DNA of 26,697 nucleotides, from the IMG/VR virus record IMGVR_UViG_3300008012_000148, positions 1 to 26,697 of that record; one strand, 5' to 3'. This DNA comes from a virus. The notes under the pieces were generated by a model, which searched no databases, was not told the origin of the DNA, and saw only the letters and a list, made by a program, of their open reading frames with translations. Shown here piece after piece: positions 22,778 through 26,697 of this stretch (within the stretch, counting starts at the first letter, position 1; every line of letters begins with the position of its first letter). The translations under genes were made by a program, and so were the position numbers.

Positions 22778-23551
22778 CTAACCTTTCACTCTCATAATAT
22801 AATTACGCACACTGGTTGCGTGCCATTCTGTTTTACGCGCTAGGTCTGGATTACGACGCTTGGCTGGTGTGGTGATTTGCATACGATTAAGTTCCCGGGC
22901 TATGCCTCTGTAACTTAATCCTTTATCACGAAGGTTCTCTATGATGGGCCATAGATCAGCAGCCCTTTCGTCAGCTTGTTTCTTAGACACATCATTGCCA
23001 AGCTTTCCCGATTCGGCTAGCCCGTCGTGTACACCGAGCTTGGTGATGACTCGGCCTGACTTCGCTTTATAGCCCCCCTTCTCTGCTATTTCAGCTTGAA
23101 TACGGCTCAAAGCCAACTTAGTACGAACGCGAATTTGCTCACGTTCTTGCTTTGCAAACATAGCCTTAAAGCCAATTGTTTTCTCATCAAGCGTCGGGTC
23201 ATCAACAACGACAAGCTTTATTCTACCCGTGCTTACTTCTTGGTCAAAAAAACGTAATGTCTCCCAATCTCGCCGGGCCAATCGGCTAATCGAATAAATA
23301 ACTAACGTGGCTTTTTCTTTACGACAGTAAGTTAGGCAATCTTGCAAGATCTCCCGGTTATGCCAATCTTCGCCAGAGCTTACCCCCTCTTCGCGGAACC
23401 ACTTTACTTTGTAGTCACCACCGTTCAGATAAACTTTGATGCCGTACTCTTGGTTCGCAACATCCTGTTTATCGGTAGACACACGGACAAAGGCCGCATA
23501 CTTCCCAGAGTGCGGTGTTCCGTGGTCTTCCCTAGTTTGATAAAGTGTCAT
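22778..23551 (-). CDS. Serine recombinase (resolvase/integrase family)
   Basis: This 257-aa site-specific recombinase has a catalytic domain of the resolvase type at residues 17-150. It shows AAFVRVSTDKQD with Arg23 and the nucleophile Ser25, then IYSISRLARRDWETL (Arg90 and Arg93), and the E-helix segment MFAKQEREQIRVRTKLAL. After a basic linker comes a short helix-turn-helix with LSYRGIARELNRMQITTPAK and a final W-x-x-x-x-V-x-N-Y-I helix, the beginning of a Recombinase domain. At 257 aa it is shorter than large serine integrases (over 450 aa) but longer than plain resolvases (about 180-200). It may integrate the phage, invert a segment or resolve multimers. The start overlaps the preceding gene's stop (ATGA). 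Confidence 0.9.
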   Translation of the reverse strand: MTLYQTREDHGTPHSGKYAAFVRVSTDKQDVANQEYGIKVYLNGGDYKVKWFREEGVSSGEDWHNREILQDCLTYCRKEKATLVIYSISRLARRDWETLRFFDQEVSTGRIKLVVVDDPTLDEKTIGFKAMFAKQEREQIRVRTKLALSRIQAEIAEKGGYKAKSGRVITKLGVHDGLAESGKLGNDVSKKQADERAADLWPIIENLRDKGLSYRGIARELNRMQITTPAKRRNPDLARKTEWHATSVRNYIMRVKG

Positions 23552-23694
23552 TGCTCACCTCTCAAACGATTAAATACTGAGTAAAAAGCTTCAACGTATT
23601 CCTTACCGTGTTCTTCTTCATCAAGCCCACGCTCAAACTCTTGGCACATATAAACAAGCAAAGCCTGTTGTGTTTCTGTAAGTTCAATGTTCAT
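23548..23694 (-). CDS. Small acidic protein before the serine recombinase
   Basis: This 48-aa protein is MNIELTETQQALLVYMCQEF followed by a run with ERGLDEEEHGKEYVEAFYS and a basic end. It is predicted to be helical. A good site (AAAGGGG) precedes its ATG, and its TGA overlaps the recombinase ATG, which supports translational coupling. I recognise no family. It could act as a small regulator or partner of the recombinase. Confidence 0.65.
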   Translation of the reverse strand: MNIELTETQQALLVYMCQEFERGLDEEEHGKEYVEAFYSVFNRLRGEQ

Positions 23695-23707
23695 AGTGTA
23701 TCCCCTT

Positions 23708-23725
23708 TAATATATATTATGCGAA
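23708..23725. repeat. 18-bp repeat, copy 2 (upstream of the recombinase cassette)
   Basis: This is an identical copy of TAATATATATTATGCGAA at 21691-21708. Here it lies in the 32-bp gap before the 48-aa gene, right upstream of its AAAGGGG site. On the minus strand it contains CATAAT/TATATT sequences that could serve as a -10 region. Confidence 0.6.
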
Positions 23726-23726
23726 C

Positions 23727-23906
23727 CTAAACGCTGCGCTTTGCCTTGACCGAAAAATTTATAAATCGGTCACTTATTTGGTATTTCCTTGGAGAAAGAA
23801 CGAGTTGAATAAACTCGCGTAAATCTTTTTCAGAAGGTTCATGTTCATCGTAAGGGTCAGTCTCTATGACCACCTCAAACTTACGCTTTGTTCCATACGA
23901 ATTCAT
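23727..23906 (-). CDS. Small unknown protein (59 aa)
   Basis: The protein reads MNSYGTKRKFEVVIETDPYD then EHEPSEKDLREFIQLVLSPR and a C-terminal strand/basic end. It has a beta-strand then a helix, is charged, and has no membrane segment. The ATG overlaps the stop of the preceding gene (ATGA) and is preceded by GGAAAG. The gene contains the inverted repeat TGACCGA/TCGGTCA. I do not recognise a family. Confidence 0.65.
   Translation of the reverse strand: MNSYGTKRKFEVVIETDPYDEHEPSEKDLREFIQLVLSPRKYQISDRFINFSVKAKRSV
23747..23772. repeat. Inverted repeat, 7-bp arms
   Basis: TGACCGA (23747-23753) and TCGGTCA (23766-23772) form perfect arms around the AT-rich 12-bp centre AAAATTTATAAA. It lies inside the coding sequence of the 59-aa protein, near the end of that gene. 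It could be an operator or only a chance coding palindrome. Confidence 0.35.
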
Positions 23907-24133
23907 TGGCTTTCCTTTCCTAAGTCAATAAGTTGCTGATTAAACTTAACGCTTGCACCAATCGCATCTAGCAAGTCTTGGTAAACATCCTCATAGTCAC
24001 CCGCCATGCGTGGAACATACGGGTCAAATGGGTCGTTAAGGTCCATCCAAATAGATAGCTTCAAAGCCTCTATTGTTTCAGGCAAGATAGTTATCTTTGA
24101 CAAATCAGGTTTAGAGAAATCGTCTAGATTCAT
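23903..24133 (-). CDS. Small acidic protein, first gene of the leftward module
   Basis: This 76-aa acidic protein begins MNLDDFSKPDLSKITILPET and has a segment SIWMDLNDPFDPYVPRMAGD and a helical end. The ATG at 24133 is chosen because GGGAGCG precedes it; the frame remains open 96 nt further upstream but without a good start there. It is the first leftward gene after the divergent region. The family is unknown. Genes in such positions in temperate phages often encode small regulators or host-takeover proteins. Confidence 0.65.
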   Translation of the reverse strand: MNLDDFSKPDLSKITILPETIEALKLSIWMDLNDPFDPYVPRMAGDYEDVYQDLLDAIGASVKFNQQLIDLGKESQ

Positions 24134-24195
24134 AATTCGCTCCCATAACGTTCTTATTTCATTCCTATTTACAATAGATAGCAACGTGATAGCAT

Positions 24196-24231
24196 TTGTG
24201 CAAGTACCAAACGTAACTTTATTTTGCACAA
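24196..24231. promoter_or_regulatory. Inverted repeat in the divergent promoter region, probable operator
   Basis: TTGTGCAA (24196-24203) and TTGCACAA (24224-24231) are perfect 8-bp arms 28 bp centre to centre, in the 108-bp gap between leftward and rightward genes. Each arm is nearly palindromic by itself. The left arm would overlap a rightward -35 (TTGTGC, 17 bp before TTATTT). The right arm touches the AAGG ribosome binding site of the ribbon-helix-helix gene at 24242, so binding could repress that gene. Confidence 0.45.
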
Positions 24232-24241
24232 GGTTATTTTT

Positions 24242-24424
24242 ATGAAGACAGAAGTGATATATTTAAGGCTCAATCCAAGCATAAAAGAAGCTGTAAATGT
24301 TAAAGCTTTGGATGAAGGCAAGTCCGTAAACCTCTATTTACAAGACCTTATTTGTAAAGAGCTAGGCTTAGAAGTTGAACAGAAACTAAAGCTGGTACGT
24401 AACGCGGCGGGGCAAGTTGCGTGA
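24242..24424 (+). CDS. Ribbon-helix-helix (Arc/MetJ-type) DNA-binding protein
   Basis: This 60-aa protein has the size and pattern of RHH regulators. A short strand (EVIYLRLN, residues about 4-11) inserts in the major groove. Helix 1 is SIKEAVNVKALDEG, a Ser-capped turn is KSVN, and helix 2 is LYLQDLICKELG. A charged tail follows. The ATG at 24242 has AAGG eight bases upstream. Located at the divergent promoter with the inverted repeat 24196-24231, it may be an autoregulator that sets the balance between leftward and rightward early transcription. An antitoxin without its toxin is the alternative. Confidence 0.7.
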   Translation: MKTEVIYLRLNPSIKEAVNVKALDEGKSVNLYLQDLICKELGLEVEQKLKLVRNAAGQVA

Positions 24425-24819
24425 AATACAAATCCAAAAAGGTAGAGCTAGACGGTTATGTTTTCGACAGTATGTCCGAGGCAAAGCACTACTACCACAC
24501 ACTAAAACCTAGGCTTGAGGCCGGGGAAATAAAAGACTTGAGGATGCAGCCAGCTTTTCGCTGCGAGATAAACGGGAGACTAATATGCAAGTATATAGCG
24601 GATTTTCAGTACGTCGATTTAAACACGATTGGTCTACAAGGCCAACAGGGATGCACCATAATAGAGGATGTGAAGGGTTTCAAAACGCCAGTGTACAGAC
24701 TGAAGAAGAAACTGGTGGAAGCGATACATCTGGGTACAAAGATCTTAGAAGTATCTCCGCGACCATATCAATTAAAAAAATACTCGCTGCCATCTCACGC
24801 CGTTCTCATATCCAACTAG
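24421..24819 (+). CDS. DUF1064 family nuclease (PD-(D/E)XK-type, Holliday-junction-resolvase-like)
   Basis: This 132-aa protein matches DUF1064. Motifs are SKKVELDGYVFDSMSEAKHY with Glu20, GEIKDLRMQPAF, IADFQY with Asp61, IIEDVKGFKTPVYRLKKKL with Glu82 and Lys85, and KILEV near residue 111. These are the elements of a PD-(D/E)XK nuclease and suggest cleavage of branched or structured DNA. Start: GTG at 24421, coupled to the preceding TGA. Typical members end near the KILEV position. Here 21 more residues follow, and codons 119-120 (AAA AAA) form an A AAA AAA heptamer at 24774-24780. A -1 shift there would lead straight into the DnaA-type domain of the next frame. Confidence 0.85.
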   Translation: MKYKSKKVELDGYVFDSMSEAKHYYHTLKPRLEAGEIKDLRMQPAFRCEINGRLICKYIADFQYVDLNTIGLQGQQGCTIIEDVKGFKTPVYRLKKKLVEAIHLGTKILEVSPRPYQLKKYSLPSHAVLISN

Positions 24820-25049
24820 AAGTATTGACCGGGCGTAAACGCAATAAGATTATCATGCCGTGGCGTCAGCTAGCCTACCTTCTCAGCTATGAACTCACGG
24901 GCTGTACACTGACACAAATAGGTAAAGTCCTTAACCGTGACCACACCTCGCTCATGCACGGTATCAAACAAATCAATAAGCTACGTCAGCAAGACCAGTA
25001 CGTAGAGCATATCTACCGGGAGTTGAGGCGTGAACTGTCCGGAGTGTAG
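24585..25049 (+). CDS. DnaA domain IV-like DNA-binding protein, start uncertain
   Basis: The recognisable part begins at about 24780. It has the helix IQLEVLTGRKRNKIIMPWRQ and the helix-turn-helix signature LTQIGKVLNRDHTSLMHGIK of the DnaA C-terminal domain, where Arg-Asp-His-Thr contacts the DnaA box. DnaA domains I-III (ATPase) are absent. The frame is open from ATG 24585 with GGGAG six bases upstream, but residues 1-63 look like a shadow of the DUF1064 gene they overlap. Alternatives are a -1 frameshift fusion from the DUF1064 gene at the A7 run 24774-24780, or an internal start (TTG, about 24828). It could bind DnaA boxes at a phage or host origin and so control replication. Confidence 0.75.
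   Translation: MQVYSGFSVRRFKHDWSTRPTGMHHNRGCEGFQNASVQTEEETGGSDTSGYKDLRSISATISIKKILAAISRRSHIQLEVLTGRKRNKIIMPWRQLAYLLSYELTGCTLTQIGKVLNRDHTSLMHGIKQINKLRQQDQYVEHIYRELRRELSGV
24774..24780 (+). other. A AAA AAA heptamer, possible -1 frameshift site
   Basis: The heptamer A AAA AAA is in the correct phase (codons 119 and 120 of the DUF1064 frame). It lies at the exact point where the frame -1 relative to it becomes the DnaA domain. The pattern is the one used by known -1 slippery sites. No strong downstream hairpin was found by eye, only a short GCGTAAACGC about 50 nt later. A homopolymer error or a transcription slip could produce the same effect. Confidence 0.45.
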
Positions 25050-25221
25050 CAACCAAAGTACCGTCGTGCTTAACAAGGCCAAGCAGCGCGAAAAACTATA
25101 TAGGCTGTACTCATGCCCGGCGTGCAAGATAAGATTTCAAACAACAGAAGTATTAAGAAACAAACCCGAAGACGAAACCTACAATTTTCAACGTAAAGAA
25201 AATAGAAATAAATATAGGTAA
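25030..25221 (+). CDS. NrdR-type zinc ribbon protein
   Basis: This 63-aa protein has a four-cysteine zinc ribbon. CPEC at residues 3-6 and CPAC at 29-32 are separated by a Lys/Arg/Tyr-rich strand (KQREKLYRLYS), followed by FQTTEVLR. The arrangement equals the N-terminal zinc ribbon of the NrdR repressor, but the ATP-cone domain is missing, so it is more like small phage zinc ribbons that act in transcription. The start is GTG at 25030, preceded by GGGAG, inside the end of the DnaA-type gene. Its stop is 3 nt before the next gene. Confidence 0.75.
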   Translation: MNCPECSNQSTVVLNKAKQREKLYRLYSCPACKIRFQTTEVLRNKPEDETYNFQRKENRNKYR

Positions 25222-25224
25222 CCC

Positions 25225-25674
25225 ATGTCATCAATGTACAATTTCCAGACGTACCGACCTGTGTATGAACGTCCACTAGACCGGGATAACGAAGGTCAAC
25301 TGGCCCAACTCGTTACACAGAAATGGAAATGCACCATGTCCAAGTTACGCGATAAGTCAGCGTTCGACTACGCCGCTATCCGTAATGATGACGTCATGGC
25401 CTTTATCGAAATGAAAACACGCAAGAACGAAATGAACACGTACCCCACCTACATGATTAGCTTTACCAAAGTATTCAAAGCCAAGCAGCTTAACCAAGCT
25501 CTGCACCTACCCGTACTTCTTATCGTGAAATGGGCCGACGCCGTGGGCTTTACCTCACTGCACAACTGTAAACCATCCATCAAAATAGGTGGTCGTAAAG
25601 ACCGTAAAGACCCAGCCGACATAGAACCCGTCGCGTTAATTCCTATCAAAGACTTTCAAAGGATACCAACATGA
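25225..25674 (+). CDS. Putative PD-(D/E)XK nuclease-fold protein
   Basis: This 149-aa protein shows a plausible nuclease active site: Glu23 in an N-terminal helix (DNEGQLAQLV), Asp48 in KSAFDYAAIRND, and IEMKTRKN with Glu62 and Lys64. This is the E..D..ExK pattern of the PD-(D/E)XK superfamily. The rest has alternating strands and helices (FIEMKTR, YPTYMISFTKVFKA, LPVLLIVKWADAV), in line with Holliday-resolvase-like folds. A good site (AGGTAACCC) precedes the ATG. It overlaps the next gene (ATGA). It may act with the DUF1064 protein in early DNA processing. The substrate is unknown. Confidence 0.65.
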   Translation: MSSMYNFQTYRPVYERPLDRDNEGQLAQLVTQKWKCTMSKLRDKSAFDYAAIRNDDVMAFIEMKTRKNEMNTYPTYMISFTKVFKAKQLNQALHLPVLLIVKWADAVGFTSLHNCKPSIKIGGRKDRKDPADIEPVALIPIKDFQRIPT

Positions 25675-25823
25675 CCGACACAATCCCTTGCCCGAACTGC
25701 GACGGCGAAGGTCAATACTATGCCGAGGTTCCAGTGGTAGACTTTACCAACGGCGGCTATCTCGACGAACGGCTAGTTGAATGTGAAGACTGCGACGGCT
25801 CCGGGGAGCTAGACGATGACTAG
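25671..25823 (+). CDS. Mini zinc-finger protein, DnaJ-type
   Basis: This 50-aa protein consists almost entirely of two CxxCxGxG units: CPNCDGEG (residues 7-14) and CEDCDGSG (38-45), separated by a strand-rich loop (AEVPVVDFTNGGYLDERLVE). This is half of the DnaJ/Hsp40 cysteine-rich zinc-finger region, which has four units. It can bind one zinc ion as a hairpin and might act in protein binding or as a chaperone-like adaptor. It overlaps the preceding gene (ATGA) and the methyltransferase start by eight bases. Confidence 0.75.
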   Translation: MTDTIPCPNCDGEGQYYAEVPVVDFTNGGYLDERLVECEDCDGSGELDDD

Positions 25824-26583
25824 CCCCATCATGGACCACGTTGATTTATGCAGTGGAATCGGTGGGTTTGCTCTTGGTTTTGAATGGGCTGGACTTAGCC
25901 GCCCTGTTCTTTTTTGCGACATAGAACCGTGGAGCCGCAAAGTTTTAAGAAAGCATTGGTCAGACGTACCCATAGCAGAAGACGTGAAGGAGTTAGCAAA
26001 TGACCCAGATGGACTTATTCCAGACACAGACCCAAGACGAACAATCCTCACAGCCGGATATCCATGTCAATCATTTTCACTTGCCGGGAAGCGCAGAGGC
26101 ACAGAAGATGACCGACATATCTGGCCGTACATATTTTCCATTATTCAAGCCAAACGACCCGCTTGGTGCGTTTTCGAAAACGTTTATGGTCACGTTACTC
26201 TGGGCCTCGACCAAGTGCTATCTGACTTGGAAGGTGAGGGCTACGCCACAAGGCCGTTCATTGTTCCAGCTTGTGCCACGGACGCACCTCACAGAAGAGA
26301 CAGACTTTGGATTATCGGAAGAAATGTGGCCGACGCCATGCGCATCAAACGCCAAGGGAGCAGCGAGAGACAGATTTATGGGGAGCGAGACTTACAGAAG
26401 CAACTTGGACGAGGCAGTCAGGACACACAAGTACGATGGCCAATTGAACCCCCAGTGGGTCGAGTGGCTGATGGGATACCCAGAAGGGTGGACAGACTTA
26501 GAGGACTAGGTAACGCAATCGTACCTCAGATTGCCCAGAGAATTGGTGAAACAATACTTCACGGGAGTTCTCAAAATGAGTAG
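25816..26583 (+). CDS. DNA (cytosine-5)-methyltransferase
   Basis: This 255-aa Dcm-type enzyme is complete in its motifs. Motif I is DLCSGIGGFALGFEWAG (residues 10-26). Motif IV is GYPCQSFSLAGKR with catalytic Cys84. Motif VI is ENV (121-123). Motif VIII is HRRDRLWIIG (159-168). Motifs IX-X are VDRLRGLGNAIVPQIA (225-240). It methylates cytosine in a target set by the short region between motifs VIII and IX (about 45 residues), which is smaller than in most Dcm proteins. It could protect phage DNA from host restriction. GGGGAG lies 7 nt before the ATG. Bases 26000-26509 are also open in the +1 frame and appear to encode a second protein, and the end overlaps the PAPS-reductase-like gene. Confidence 0.95.
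   Translation: MTSPIMDHVDLCSGIGGFALGFEWAGLSRPVLFCDIEPWSRKVLRKHWSDVPIAEDVKELANDPDGLIPDTDPRRTILTAGYPCQSFSLAGKRRGTEDDRHIWPYIFSIIQAKRPAWCVFENVYGHVTLGLDQVLSDLEGEGYATRPFIVPACATDAPHRRDRLWIIGRNVADAMRIKRQGSSERQIYGERDLQKQLGRGSQDTQVRWPIEPPVGRVADGIPRRVDRLRGLGNAIVPQIAQRIGETILHGSSQNE
26000..26509 (+). CDS. Gene overlapping the methyltransferase in the +1 frame
   Basis: A 169-aa frame lies wholly inside the cytosine methyltransferase gene. It has an exact AAGGAG (25987-25992) 7 nt before its ATG and no stop for 169 codons. Its sequence resembles proteins often found beside phage cytosine methyltransferases: FPLFKPNDPLGAFSKTFM (46-63), KCYLTWKVRATPQGRSLFQL (72-91), RTHLTEETDFGL (94-105), MWPTP, and a conserved-looking end LNPQWVEWLMGYPEGWTDLE (149-168). 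It is polar, with no membrane segment. The function is not known to me. It may be a partner of the methyltransferase or may read the same DNA as a by-product of codon constraints. See the findings. Confidence 0.6.
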   Translation: MTQMDLFQTQTQDEQSSQPDIHVNHFHLPGSAEAQKMTDISGRTYFPLFKPNDPLGAFSKTFMVTLLWASTKCYLTWKVRATPQGRSLFQLVPRTHLTEETDFGLSEEMWPTPCASNAKGAARDRFMGSETYRSNLDEAVRTHKYDGQLNPQWVEWLMGYPEGWTDLED

Positions 26584-26697
26584 CCCGTACAAACTTCCCG
26601 AAGGTAATGTTGCCATTAGTTTTAGCGGCGGTAGAACGTCCGGGTATATGCTCCACCAAATCTTAACAGAAAACGGAGACTTGCCAGAACGATGCAA
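26576..26697 (+). CDS. PAPS reductase-like / PP-loop nucleotide hydrolase (5' part only)
   Basis: The last 122 bases encode MSSPYKLPEGNVAISFSGGR and 20 more residues before the window ends. ISFSGGRTSGYM (residues 14-25) is the PP-loop (SGGxxS) of adenine-nucleotide alpha-hydrolases such as phosphoadenosine phosphosulfate reductase. The family is common in phages, where its role is unclear (sulfur metabolism or nucleic-acid modification). The start overlaps the methyltransferase stop by eight bases, with GGGAG upstream. The remainder lies outside the window. Confidence 0.8.
   Translation, partial: MSSPYKLPEGNVAISFSGGRTSGYMLHQILTENGDLPERC

Noticed and set aside
25190-25225. AAATATAGGTAACC upstream of the 149-aa nuclease-like gene, compared with the promoter-like element
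   Set aside because: Only the ATATAGG part matches. It falls in the end of a coding sequence and is explained as the ribosome binding site region.
26506-26697. Minus-strand frame at the right edge
   Set aside because: It is antisense to the PAPS-reductase-like gene, whose PP-loop motif supports the plus strand.

Overview
The window is a contiguous piece of a tailed, short-tailed (podovirus-type) bacteriophage genome or prophage. The capsid gene is followed by T7-like tail tubular proteins A and B, a gp14-like core protein and three large internal or ejected virion proteins, and then by fibres, a lysis cassette and nucleic-acid genes. The moderate-to-low G+C, the fibre families and the set of small accessory proteins resemble phages of marine Proteobacteria. 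That is an impression from the protein sequences; the host cannot be named. Portal, terminase, scaffold and any phage RNA or DNA polymerase are not in the window and presumably lie outside it.

Layout. (1) 1-10392, plus strand: virion module (capsid, small head protein, a strong hairpin, tail tubes, internal proteins). The 431-aa internal protein ends in an ADP-ribosyltransferase-like domain, and the 950-aa one is a polyvalent-type protein. (2) 10440-16821, plus: host-recognition module. It has a T7 gp17-like fibre anchor, a peptidase S74 self-cleaving fibre, a tandem run of small fibre or tip proteins, a tail assembly chaperone and a long lectin-like fibre protein. (3) 16821-19407, plus: lysis module, with several one- and two-helix membrane proteins, holin candidates, a GH108 endolysin and small basic proteins. 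(4) 24133-19404, minus: a leftward early or lysogeny-like module. It holds small ORFs, a serine recombinase, a winged-helix protein, an unknown basic protein, a membrane peptide, a YqaJ-type exonuclease, a RecT-type annealase and a LexA-like DNA-binding protein. (5) 24242-26697, plus: a rightward early module. It holds a ribbon-helix-helix protein, a DUF1064 nuclease, a DnaA domain IV protein, zinc ribbons, another PD-(D/E)XK protein, a C5-cytosine methyltransferase and the start of a PAPS-reductase-like gene.

Genes are packed tightly, with ATGA, GTGA and TAATG overlaps in every module, and no stretch over 300 bases lacks a gene. The leftward and rightward early modules diverge from a 108-bp region (24134-24241) carrying an inverted repeat, as expected for a genetic switch. 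The virion/lysis module and the leftward module converge and overlap at their stop codons (TTAA at 19404-19407). A 20-nt element resembling a T7-type phage promoter precedes both the capsid gene and the leftward recombination operon.

The most notable points are these. A 169-codon reading frame with a perfect Shine-Dalgarno lies inside the cytosine methyltransferase gene, and its product itself looks like a known phage protein family. A DnaA domain IV frame is joined to the DUF1064 nuclease frame at an A AAA AAA slippery heptamer, exactly at the domain boundary. The 20-nt promoter-like element is shared between the two transcription units. No tRNA, rRNA, CRISPR array or insertion sequence was recognised.
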